Positions 51,216 to 58,628 of a DNA stretch of 64,000 bases are shown one piece after another. The stretch spans positions 1-64,000 of the forward strand of contig JBGARJ010000022.1 in the NCBI GenBank assembly GCA_044230315.1. Reading direction: 5' to 3'. A program made the translations under genes and the position numbers. The stretch's first letter is position 1. Each line of letters opens with the position of its first letter. The stretch comes from M3007 sp044230315. GTDB taxonomy: Bacteria > Bacteroidota > Bacteroidia > Chitinophagales > Saprospiraceae. Below the pieces are notes generated by a model. It worked only from the letters and a program-made list of their open reading frames with translations, had not been told where the DNA came from and made no database searches.

Positions 51216-52547
51216 ATGGCCACCGCTTCAACCTTTGACCAGCCGACGGCTAAAAACGACCCGCGCATCATTACAGGCTGGGCCTTTTTCGATTGGGCGA
51301 ACAGCGCCTATGCCCTGGTGATCACCGTAGCCGTATTTCCGCCCTATTTTTTGGGCATTGCGCCCGATACGATCAACGTCGGCGGTGTTGCCCTGCGCGA
51401 CGAGACGGTGATTGCCTGGTGCATCTCGCTGGCGTACCTGATCATTGCCGCCATATCGCCCATTCTCTCCGGCATTGCCGACTACAGCGGGAAGAAAAAA
51501 CGGTTTATGCGCTTTTTCACCGTCGTGGGGTCGCTGGCCTGTATCAGCCTGTTCTTTTTTCAAAGCGCGGCCTCGCTCTGGATCGGGGTGGCGGGTTTTG
51601 TGATGGCCACGGTGGGGTTTGCCGGCGGCATCGTGTTTTACAATGCCTACCTGCCGGATATCGCCACCGAAGACCGTTACGATGCGGTGAGCGCCAAGGG
51701 CTTTATTTACGGGTTTGCAGGCAGCGTGATCCTGCTGGTTTTCAACCTGTTTATGATCCTTAAATACGAACTATTGGGCTTTCCGACGGAAGAATCGGCC
51801 GTGCGTTGGGCGTTTGTGAGCGTAGGCTTGTGGTGGCTGGGGTTCTCGCAGATCCCGTTCCGGCGCCTGCCGCCCGACGCCCCGCGTCCCATGCCCCTGC
51901 GCCTGTTGCACAAAGGCTACGACGAGGTAGCCAAAGCCTTCCGGGCGGTGCGGAGCAGCCGCAACACCACGCTCTTCCTGGTGGCCTTTTTTTGTTATAA
52001 CGCGGGCGTACAGGCTATTTTGTTCCTCGCTTCGAGTTTTGCCGACAAAGAGATGCACATGGAAAAATCGGAGCTGATCGGCCTGGTGCTGATCCTTCAG
52101 ATCGTGGCGATCCTGGGGGCATTCCTGTCGTCGCGCCTGTCGGCAATGCGGGGAAACCGCACGTCGCTTTTTGTCATGCTGTTCATCTGGACGCTGGTGT
52201 GTCTGTTCGGCTATTCCGTACATACCACGGCGGAGGTATATATGCTCGGCAGCGCTATCGGGTTGGTGATGGGGGGCATTCAGGCTTTGTCGCGGAGCAC
52301 CTATGCGAAGTTTTTGCCCGAAGATACCCGGGAGACCACCTCGTTTTTCAGTTTTTACGATGTGATGGATAAAGTGTCGACCGTTTTCGGCACGCTGGTT
52401 TTCGGATTGGTGGCACAGCTGTTTGGCGGCATGCGCAGCAGCGTTCTGGCCTTGTCGGTTTTGTTTTTGTTGAGTTTGGTCATCCTCACCGCCGTGCGCG
52501 TGCGCCGCATGCCCGCCGTAAACAACCCTTCCGAAGCAAGCGACTGA
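51216..52547 (+). CDS. MFS transporter, UMF1 (Atg22-like) family
   Basis: A 443-residue inner-membrane permease with about twelve hydrophobic helices. The N-terminal WAFFDWANSAYALVITVAVF and the following GVALRDE loop are typical of the UMF1/Atg22-like branch of the major facilitator superfamily. MGGIQALSRSTYAKFLPEDT near the end is its conserved loop. Yeast relatives export amino acids from the vacuole; the bacterial substrate is not known. A weak -7 word TACATTTA lies at 51183. The acyl-CoA ligase gene follows after 27 bp. Confidence 0.88.
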   Translation: MATASTFDQPTAKNDPRIITGWAFFDWANSAYALVITVAVFPPYFLGIAPDTINVGGVALRDETVIAWCISLAYLIIAAISPILSGIADYSGKKKRFMRFFTVVGSLACISLFFFQSAASLWIGVAGFVMATVGFAGGIVFYNAYLPDIATEDRYDAVSAKGFIYGFAGSVILLVFNLFMILKYELLGFPTEESAVRWAFVSVGLWWLGFSQIPFRRLPPDAPRPMPLRLLHKGYDEVAKAFRAVRSSRNTTLFLVAFFCYNAGVQAILFLASSFADKEMHMEKSELIGLVLILQIVAILGAFLSSRLSAMRGNRTSLFVMLFIWTLVCLFGYSVHTTAEVYMLGSAIGLVMGGIQALSRSTYAKFLPEDTRETTSFFSFYDVMDKVSTVFGTLVFGLVAQLFGGMRSSVLALSVLFLLSLVILTAVRVRRMPAVNNPSEASD

Positions 52548-52574
52548 AGTTTTTCACGTTGAGCGCAATATCAA

Positions 52575-54395
52575 ATGGACTTCACCCGACTGTTTGAAAT
52601 TCTGGAGTACCAGCAATGGCGGTATCCGCAAGCCGTGGCCCTGGCCGGGCGCGAAAACGGCGCCTGGCGTACCTGGAGCACGCAGGATCTGATCGTGGAG
52701 CGGAACTGGCTGAGCCACGGCTTGCTCCAACTCGGGCTGCGCCCCGGCGACCGGGTGGGGTTGCTCAGCCATTGCGGGAGCCCGTATTGGGTCATTGCCG
52801 ACGCAGCCCTGTTGCAGGCCGGCATGGTGCCCGTGCCCATTCACGCCACCGCGCGGTCCGACGAAGTGGCCCACATTGTGCAGGACGCCCAACTGCGCGG
52901 CTGCTTTGTGAGCAATGGCGAGATGTTTGAAAAGCTGAAGCAATCGGGCCCCCTGCCCGAACACGTCATCGCCTTCGAGCCGGTATCCGGGGCGCTGCCC
53001 TGGAAAACAGCCCTACGGGATCCGGATACCGGCGACCGGGAAGCCGTCGCACGCATCCGCGACACGATTTTACCCGATACGCTGGCCACACTCCTCTATA
53101 CATCGGGCACCACCGGCGCTCCCAAGGGCGTCATGCTCACCCATGCCAACATTATCAGCAATGTGAAGGCCGTGTTGGCCATCGTACCGGTGGGCCCCGA
53201 AGTGACGGCCGTGAGTTACCTGCCGATGAGCCATATTTTCGAGCGGATGGTGACGTATGTGTACCAGGCGGCCGGCACGCCCGTGTGGTTTGCCGATTCG
53301 GTGGAGGGCCTGCCGGCGATCCTGCGCGAGGTGCGCCCGCATTTTTTCACAGCCGTGCCGCGCATCCTGGAGCGCAGCTACGAACGCTTGCTGGAACGCC
53401 GCAACCAGGCCGGTTTTTGGGGCAAAAAAATACTCGACTGGGCCATGGCCCTCGGCGAGCGCTACCCGTTTGCCGGCAAACACGGCATGCCCCCGGTGTA
53501 CCGCCTCAAACTACTGCTGGCCGACCTGCTGGTGTTTCGCCGTTGGCGGCGCGCTATGGGCGGGCGGGTGCGCGGCATAGCCGTGGGCGCCGCGGCCCTG
53601 CAACCCCGGTTGGGCCGGTTGTTCTCGGCTGCGGGCATCGAGGTGCGCGAGGGCTACGGGCTCACCGAAACCAGCCCCGTGGTGGCATTCAACCGATTCG
53701 AACCCGGGGGCGTGCATTTCGGCACGGTGGGCATCCCGGCGCCGGGGGTGGAGGTCCGCATCGTAGACGCCGATGCCGAAGGAGAAGGCGAAATTGAAGT
53801 GCGCGGCCCCAATGTGATGACCGGCTACTGGAATTTGCCCGATGAAACCGCCGAGCGCTTTACCACCGACGGCTGGTTGAAAACAGGTGATATCGGGCGG
53901 TTTGAGTTCAAGCGGTTTTTGAAAATAACCGGCCGCAAGAGTGAAATTTTTAAAACCACCACGGGCAAATTTGTGGCCCCGGCCTTTGTCGAACAACAAC
54001 TCCTGCGCTCGCCCTTTATCGATCAATGCCTCGCCGTGGGCCTGAACCAGCCGTTTGTGGGCGCGCTGCTGGTGCCCAATTTTGACCAACTCGAGGCCTG
54101 GTGCCGGGAGAACAACGTGCACTGGACCGCGCCGCCGTACATGATCCTGAATCCCAAAGTGGAAAAATTGCTGGCGCAGGAGATCGAACGCATCAACGAA
54201 ACCTACCTGGGGCCCATCGAAAAAGTGCGCGCGTTCCAGTTGCTCGCCGAATCGTGGACGCCCGGGAACGGCCTGCTGACCCCCACACTCAAACTCCGCC
54301 GCCCGGCTCTGGCCGAACGCTTCGAAGCCGAGATCGCCGCTCTTTTTCAGGCCAACCGGAAACAGAAGAACGGAGAAGATGCCGTCGATAATTAA
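52575..54395 (+). CDS. Long-chain acyl-CoA synthetase (AMP-binding enzyme)
   Basis: Activates fatty acids to acyl-CoA through an acyl-AMP. It is 606 residues long, with LLYTSGTTGAPKGVMLTHAN (the P-loop-like A3 motif), YLPMSHIFER, EGYGLTETSP (A5), GWLKTGDIGRFE (A7) and KITGRKSEIFKTTTGKFVAP (A8/A10 region). This is the form of the FAA1/FadD-like ligases (COG1022). All adenylation motifs are intact. Its TAA stop (54393-54395) is the first three bases of a palindromic element, so the element was either inserted at, or selected at, the stop codon. Predicted to be cytoplasmic or membrane-associated. Confidence 0.92.
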   Translation: MDFTRLFEILEYQQWRYPQAVALAGRENGAWRTWSTQDLIVERNWLSHGLLQLGLRPGDRVGLLSHCGSPYWVIADAALLQAGMVPVPIHATARSDEVAHIVQDAQLRGCFVSNGEMFEKLKQSGPLPEHVIAFEPVSGALPWKTALRDPDTGDREAVARIRDTILPDTLATLLYTSGTTGAPKGVMLTHANIISNVKAVLAIVPVGPEVTAVSYLPMSHIFERMVTYVYQAAGTPVWFADSVEGLPAILREVRPHFFTAVPRILERSYERLLERRNQAGFWGKKILDWAMALGERYPFAGKHGMPPVYRLKLLLADLLVFRRWRRAMGGRVRGIAVGAAALQPRLGRLFSAAGIEVREGYGLTETSPVVAFNRFEPGGVHFGTVGIPAPGVEVRIVDADAEGEGEIEVRGPNVMTGYWNLPDETAERFTTDGWLKTGDIGRFEFKRFLKITGRKSEIFKTTTGKFVAPAFVEQQLLRSPFIDQCLAVGLNQPFVGALLVPNFDQLEAWCRENNVHWTAPPYMILNPKVEKLLAQEIERINETYLGPIEKVRAFQLLAESWTPGNGLLTPTLKLRRPALAERFEAEIAALFQANRKQKNGEDAVDN

Positions 54396-54917
54396 GAACA
54401 TGTTTGGTATTTCATCACAGGGCTACAGGAAGACCAATTTACAATTTGAAACGATCTGCTGGTCCGCTGTATGGCTTTCTGGTTATCGTGGAATATTCCG
54501 TCTTTTGTCCGGCATTGTTACTTTTCTTTTGCTCGCCCAAAAGAAAAGTAACCAAAAGAAAAAGGCTGTCCTTCCGGCAGTGCCAACGACCTGCGGGGAT
54601 TGCGCTGTTTTTGACAGGGCATTGTGGCCTTTTGTGGGACATTGCGTTTCAATTCCCCTGTCAAAAAAGGCGCTCCGCCTGACGGCGGACCATCCCCTTC
54701 GGTCGGGCATGCCTCGCGGACGGCAGAAGGCACTCTGGTTGGGGAAGGTTACACCATTGTAAATACTAAATTGGTTGACCACTACAACCGGAAAATTTTA
54801 TTTCATACTGCGTTAAACTTTGCAAGCGGATTACCCGTATCCGATTTCAAAATTTGCCTTGTCTGAAACAAAATTTTCTCGGTTTCGCCACAGCATGAAA
54901 AACCAAACATGTTCTAA
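54393..54917. repeat. Palindromic element copy E: reversed full-length copy with a roughly 370-bp insertion
   Basis: The left tip TAAGAACATGTTTGGTATTT and the right tip ACCAAACATGTTCTA match the ends of copy A in reverse orientation; the right part (GGTTTCGCCACAGCATGAAA) is the exact reverse of A's left end. The core (54790-54881) is also reversed, with TGCGTTAAA and TTTGCCTTGTCTG. Between the left tip and the core lie about 370 extra bases (about 54421-54785). These contain a perfect 15-bp hairpin, a perfect 12-bp inverted repeat and a GC-rich palindromic stretch. No protein-coding frame in it shows normal codon bias. Confidence 0.85.
54517..54552. repeat. Perfect 15-bp hairpin inside the insertion of copy E
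   Basis: GTTACTTTTCTTTTG (54517-54531), loop CTCGCC, CAAAAGAAAAGTAAC (54538-54552). A second perfect inverted repeat, TTTTTGACAGGG (54608-54619) and CCCTGTCAAAAA (54656-54667), lies 55 bp further on. Together they mark this segment as repetitive, non-coding DNA. Confidence 0.85.
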
Positions 54918-54926
54918 GCGTAGCCC

Positions 54927-56057
54927 TTATCGCATTTCCCTACATCCGTTTAAGCGCTTGCGCACCGTTTCGGCAAAGCGCAGCAGCGCATTTTGCGCCG
55001 ACAGGGGCAGGCCCGGCGCGGCGTCGGGATACCGTTCGTAAAAGGCAGCCGGGAGGGTCAGGAACGTGCTTTTCCCGCTCGCTTGCTTCCAGACGTAGCG
55101 CCAGACCGGCAGGTAGCCATAGTCGCCCACTTCGGCATAGGGCACGCCTTTGCGGTGCAAGAGGTCGACCTGGAACAGAATGCCGCCGTCGGTGCCCGGT
55201 TTTTGCTGGTTGGAGATAAAATTGCCGAGGGAGTACACCACCACGGCGTCTTTGCGCTGGCCGTTGGGGAGCGCGACCGATTCGGTGCGGATGGGCTGCA
55301 CCACATGCGGATGCGAGCCGATCACCAGGTCGGCCCCGTTGCGGATCAGGAATTGCGCCAGGCGGCGTTGTTCGGCATTTTCTTCGAGTTGGTATTCGAT
55401 GCCCCAGTGCATGACCACAATGATAAAATGCGGCTTACGGGCGCGGGCTTCCGCCAGGTCGCGGCCCATTTGGAGGGTATCGATCCGGTTGACGATCGTG
55501 GGTTCCTGGGTGGGCACGCCGTTGGTATCGTAGGTATAGTTCAGAAAAGCCAGTTTGAAGCCGTTTTTATACACCATCATGGGATAGAAAGCGCTGCGGT
55601 CGCGCTGGTTTTTGAAGGTCCCGGTTTGCTGGAAGCCGAGGTCTTGCAGGGTCTGGATGGTGTGGACGACGCCGGCGCCGTGGCTGTCGTTGGCGTGGTT
55701 GTTGGCGGTTACGAGGATGTCGAAGCCGGCGTCTTTGAGGGCATCGGCCAGGGCGTCGGGGCTGCGGAACATCGGATAACCCGTGTACGGGGCCTTGCCG
55801 GGGAGCGTGAGTTCGAGGTTGGCGATGGCCAGGTCGGCGCGTTGCAATATGGGTTTGATATACTGAAAACAGGGGCGGTAATCGTACCGGCCGGGCGCCA
55901 CCTCGGCGCTTTGGATTTGCGGAGCGTGCCCCATGATATCGCCCGCAAAAAGCAGGCGCAGGGTATCGGTTTGCGCGCAGAGTGGCGCACGTTGAAGCAA
56001 AAAGAGTCCAAAAAAGAGTAGAATAGCCCAATGGCGGTGTTGGCGCACTTGCTGCAT
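54927..56057 (-). CDS. CapA family metallophosphatase-like protein
   Basis: A 376-residue exported protein from the ATG at 56057 (hydrophobic WAILLFFGLFLLQRAPLCAQ signal); a Met at 56099 is the alternative. The CapA/PGA_cap fold, a calcineurin-like metallophosphatase variant, is marked by RLLFAGDIMGHAPQI, ADLAIANLELTL, DILVTANNHANDSHGAGVV, FIIVVMHWGIEYQLEEN, GADLVIGSHPHVVQPI and VYSLGNFISNQQ. These supply the metal-binding Asp, Asn and His residues. In Bacillus CapA takes part in poly-gamma-glutamate export, but most members have no proven role. It is convergent with the acyl-CoA ligase gene across element copy E. Confidence 0.88.
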   Translation of the reverse strand: MQQVRQHRHWAILLFFGLFLLQRAPLCAQTDTLRLLFAGDIMGHAPQIQSAEVAPGRYDYRPCFQYIKPILQRADLAIANLELTLPGKAPYTGYPMFRSPDALADALKDAGFDILVTANNHANDSHGAGVVHTIQTLQDLGFQQTGTFKNQRDRSAFYPMMVYKNGFKLAFLNYTYDTNGVPTQEPTIVNRIDTLQMGRDLAEARARKPHFIIVVMHWGIEYQLEENAEQRRLAQFLIRNGADLVIGSHPHVVQPIRTESVALPNGQRKDAVVVYSLGNFISNQQKPGTDGGILFQVDLLHRKGVPYAEVGDYGYLPVWRYVWKQASGKSTFLTLPAAFYERYPDAAPGLPLSAQNALLRFAETVRKRLNGCREMR

Positions 56058-56124
56058 AGGTGAAAAACTTTTTCGTAAAGGACGGGAGATTTGGGCCAAC
56101 TTTGGCCATCAAATTTTTGAACGT

Positions 56125-56718
56125 ATGACAAAACGTTTGTTGCTGATCGGCGCGCTGGTGGGCACGTTCCTGCTCGGCGGCTGGCTGGCGTACCGCTTAT
56201 GGGCGCCCAGATCGCAGCCGGTGGAATCGGCCAGCGTGTTGTTGGAAAAGATCCGGGCGGTGGTCAAACTCACCACGGTGGAGGGGCAATTCTCGGAGAT
56301 TTACAACTACAGCGAGTACTCGGGGTATTTCTCCTGGTTTTGGGACAAAAAGGCCCTCGTGCGGGTGAACGCCGTCGTGTCGGCCGGATACGACCTCACC
56401 AACCTGCGCATCGACGCCGACTCCAGTGCGCACGTACTGCGCATCGGCCCGCTGCCCGAACCGCAGATCCTGAGCATCGACCATACACTGGATTATTACG
56501 ACGTCTCCACCGGCTTGTTTACCAACTTTTCACCGGAGGACTACAACCGGATGAACCAAAAGGCCAAAGACCTCATCCGCGAGCAGGCGCTGCGGAGCAA
56601 TTTGCTCCCCTCGGCGCGCGAACAGGGCGATAAGATTTTCGACGTCATCCGGTTTATGGCCGAAAGCACCGGCTGGCGCGTGGAGATCCTCCGCAATACG
56701 GCGCCGCCCACGCAATGA
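56125..56718 (+). CDS. DUF4230 domain protein, membrane-anchored
   Basis: 197 residues. One N-terminal hydrophobic helix (LLLIGALVGTFLLGGWLAY) anchors a domain matching DUF4230: LEKIRAVVKLTTVEGQFSEI, WDKKALVRVNAVVSAGYDL, LPEPQILSIDHTLDYYDVS, then a long helix with RMNQKAKDLIREQAL. The function of the family is unknown. It is divergent from the CapA gene (67 bp between starts), where a CAACTTTG -7-like word lies. No operon partner. Confidence 0.82.
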   Translation: MTKRLLLIGALVGTFLLGGWLAYRLWAPRSQPVESASVLLEKIRAVVKLTTVEGQFSEIYNYSEYSGYFSWFWDKKALVRVNAVVSAGYDLTNLRIDADSSAHVLRIGPLPEPQILSIDHTLDYYDVSTGLFTNFSPEDYNRMNQKAKDLIREQALRSNLLPSAREQGDKIFDVIRFMAESTGWRVEILRNTAPPTQ

Positions 56719-56850
56719 TGAGGCCTGTCGCAGGGGTGGGGCATAGCGGCCCCGGAACCGATTTGCATCCGGAGCGATGGCCGGCCCTGATGGTTTGCGT
56801 ATCTTTACTTTCAGCGCTGTTGGGGATTGCCCCAGCCATCGTTCCTTGTC

Positions 56851-56901
56851 AGAACATGTTTGGATTTTTATGCTGAGGCGAAAATGAAAAACCTGTTCTT
56901 A
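56851..56901. repeat. Palindromic element copy F (short, tips only)
   Basis: AGAACATGTTTGGATTTTTA, then TGCTGAGGCGA, then AAATGAAAAACCTGTTCTTA. The arms pair through most of their length, with GAACATG opposite CCTGTTC giving one weak pair. It lies between the DUF4230 gene and the secreted-protein gene at 56971. Confidence 0.78.
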
Positions 56902-56909
56902 ATATAGCC

Positions 56910-56953
56910 TTGTTGCGACGGGCGTCTTTGGTGGCCCCCCCCCGTCGCAACAA
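56910..56953. promoter_or_regulatory. Perfect 13-bp hairpin containing a C9 run, before the gene at 56971
   Basis: TTGTTGCGACGGG (56910-56922), 18-base loop, CCCGTCGCAACAA (56941-56953). The loop ends with six C's that join the three C's of the right arm, a run of nine C's. It ends 17 bp before the start codon, so it would be in the leader or at the promoter of that gene. The run length could vary between cells. Confidence 0.6.
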
Positions 56954-56970
56954 CTCAAATGTCTTGAAAG

Positions 56971-57435
56971 ATGAAACATACCGTATTGCTTACCAGTCTG
57001 TTGATACTGGCCGCCGGCGCCCTGTACGCTCAATCGCCCGGCGCGGCGACGCCGGCCTCCGCGGCGCCAGGCGGCGTCGATCCCGGGCCCGACCTGGCGC
57101 GCGAAGCCACCCAGCAATTGAAACTAAAGTACCAGCTGGACGCCGCCCAGGAAGAGAAGATGTACGTTATCCAGCAGCGCAAACGGCGCAACCTGTCGGA
57201 AATCGAGCCGCTGAAAGACAATCCGGCCTTGTACAACGCCAAACTGCAAAGCATACAGCGCGGTACGCTGGCCAGCATCCAGCGCATGCTGAATACCCCC
57301 GCCCAGCAGGAAATTTTTCAACAAACCAAGTCGGAGCTCCGCAAACAACGCGCCCTCAAACGCCAGGAGATGACCGAACAGGGCGCCTCCAAACGCGCCA
57401 TCGAGTCGGCACTGCTCGAAATATACCTCGAATAA
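56971..57435 (+). CDS. Small secreted helical protein, function unknown
   Basis: 154 residues with a clear signal peptide (MKHTVLLTSLLILAAGALYAQ). After an Ala/Pro-rich linker the mature part is helical and basic: DLAREATQQLKLKYQLDAAQ, then EEKMYVIQQRKRRNL and SIQRMLNTPAQQEIFQQTKS. The pattern of a helix with a DAAQEEKM turn recalls Spy/CpxP-like or DUF4890-type periplasmic proteins, but the similarity is weak. It stands alone, with a hairpin and C9 run just before its start. Confidence 0.55.
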   Translation: MKHTVLLTSLLILAAGALYAQSPGAATPASAAPGGVDPGPDLAREATQQLKLKYQLDAAQEEKMYVIQQRKRRNLSEIEPLKDNPALYNAKLQSIQRGTLASIQRMLNTPAQQEIFQQTKSELRKQRALKRQEMTEQGASKRAIESALLEIYLE

Positions 57436-57568
57436 GCGGCAGGGTATTTTGCAGGCTGGGCGATACAAACCACAGATTAACCCAAAGTTCATTTGTACTT
57501 TTCGCCGCGCCCCCTAACTTGCACCGTTTTGACAACCCTAATGTTGGACGTTTTTACCGGTACGTCAT

Positions 57569-58051
57569 ATGCTCATTTTTGCTGTGCGCCTTATCGTGGA
57601 AGAGGATGGAAAAATGCTGTTCCTGAAGCAAACGAAAAAGAACGGAGGGCGATTCTCGCTCATCGGCGGGAACGTGGAGGAAAACGAATTCGCCCGGGAA
57701 GCGCTTGCCCGGGAGGCTCAGGAAGAAGCGGGAATCCATGTGGAGCCCATCGACTTGCGGTTGGTGCATGTGCTGCACCGGCACAAGCTCAAAAAGGACG
57801 AAACCTTGCTGGTGCTGTATTTCCGGGCATCGCGCTTTCAGGGCGAGCCGGAGCCGCTGGAAACCAAAAAATTCAAGGACGTGAAATGGCTCCCCGTCAA
57901 CAAGCTTCCGCAGGAGGTGTCGAAAGCCACCAAACACGTGCTGCAGGGTATCCAGCGCGGTGAAATCTATTCTGAGTTCCCCGCACGCAGCAAAGTGCTG
58001 GCCTTTTGGGAACAGTTTGGCGACCGGTGGGCCGGGTTTTCCGACTTTTGA
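57569..58051 (+). CDS. Nudix hydrolase
   Basis: A 160-residue cytoplasmic enzyme. The Nudix box is complete: GGNVEENEFAREALAREAQE then EAGI, fitting Gx5Ex7REUxEExGU with the metal-binding Glu residues. The preceding strand KKNGGRFSLIGGNV positions the substrate. Nudix enzymes hydrolyse nucleoside diphosphate derivatives; which one is not readable. It lacks the helix-turn-helix of AraR-type Nudix regulators although the arabinose operon lies 2.5 kb away, so it is probably unrelated to it. Confidence 0.88.
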   Translation: MLIFAVRLIVEEDGKMLFLKQTKKNGGRFSLIGGNVEENEFAREALAREAQEEAGIHVEPIDLRLVHVLHRHKLKKDETLLVLYFRASRFQGEPEPLETKKFKDVKWLPVNKLPQEVSKATKHVLQGIQRGEIYSEFPARSKVLAFWEQFGDRWAGFSDF

Positions 58052-58101
58052 ATTTGATAGATGCGAGACATTTTTTCATAAAAAATGGACGACCACTGGA
58101 T

Positions 58102-58127
58102 TTTGACCCCTAGTAACCCCTATATTT
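58102..58127 (+). promoter_or_regulatory. Consensus promoter in front of an apparent non-coding unit
   Basis: TTG (58102-58104), 15 bases, TATATTTG (58120-58127). The -7 box is an exact consensus match. Transcription would start near 58134, and no gene with normal codon use follows before the terminator at 58499. Confidence 0.6.
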
Positions 58128-58133
58128 GCCAGC

Positions 58134-58536
58134 GTTCCTTTTAATCGTGTTCTGCTTTTTACCGATTGCTTTTTTTACAAACACTACAACCATCCCATGA
58201 GCAGACTTACTATTGCCTTTCGCGGGCTCTCACAGCCTGCCGTTTTTATTCGGTTTTTCTTTTCCCTTGTTATAAGTTGGTTTCTTCATCGACTCGTGCA
58301 ACCGGATATCCGATTGCAAGGGCTCGATGCCGGTCATTTAGCGCGTTTGAGACGACGCTAAGGGCCTTTCGGCGCTCCTGTGCGGCCGCTTTCTCCGGCA
58401 GTGTTTTTTAGCATCACGTCGCAGAACCGGCCCATGTCACGACGGGTTTGCGAGCGCCGCCTTCCAGGTTCAGATGTCTTATGCTTCATAGGCGAGAACC
58501 CCGGTTTCGAAACGTCGAAGCCGGGCTATTTTTTTA
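58134..58536 (+). ncRNA. Candidate non-coding RNA or small-ORF transcript of about 400 nt
   Basis: This stretch runs from a consensus promoter to a strong intrinsic terminator. The only frame of note is ATG 58197 to TAA 58361 (54 residues, MSRLTIAFRGLSQPAVF...). Its third codon positions are much poorer in G and C than those of every neighbouring gene, and it has no recognised family. I could not match tmRNA, RNase P, 6S or SRP RNA landmarks. Either a small RNA or a transcript for a short peptide; the evidence is positional only. Confidence 0.4.
58499..58536 (+). terminator. Intrinsic terminator
   Basis: CCCGGTTTCGA, loop AACG, TCGAAGCCGGG, then CTATTTTTTTA. An 11-bp stem with one G-T-type mismatch followed by seven T's. 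It closes the transcription unit starting at 58120 and insulates mnmE. Confidence 0.8.
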
Positions 58537-58586
58537 TACGCCGCAGCTTCGCGCGCCCGGCCGCTCCAATTCGGGCCAGGATTCGA

Positions 58587-58594
58587 TAATTTTG
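58587..58594 (+). promoter_or_regulatory. -7 promoter box TAATTTTG for mnmE
   Basis: Exact TAnnTTTG match 35 bp before the mnmE ATG and just after the terminator. The -33 word is not clear. Confidence 0.5.
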
Positions 58595-58628
58595 GGCCCG
58601 CCTCCCGTTTGATCGAGGCGCGCTGCTC

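Noticed and set aside
54396..54926. Small ORFs inside the insertion of element copy E as genes
   Set aside because: Their frames follow palindromic repeats, lack normal codon bias and have no recognisable motifs.
57569..58051. Nudix protein as an AraR-type regulator of the arabinose operon
   Set aside because: It lacks the C-terminal winged helix of NrtR/AraR regulators and is separated from araA by mnmE and a terminator.
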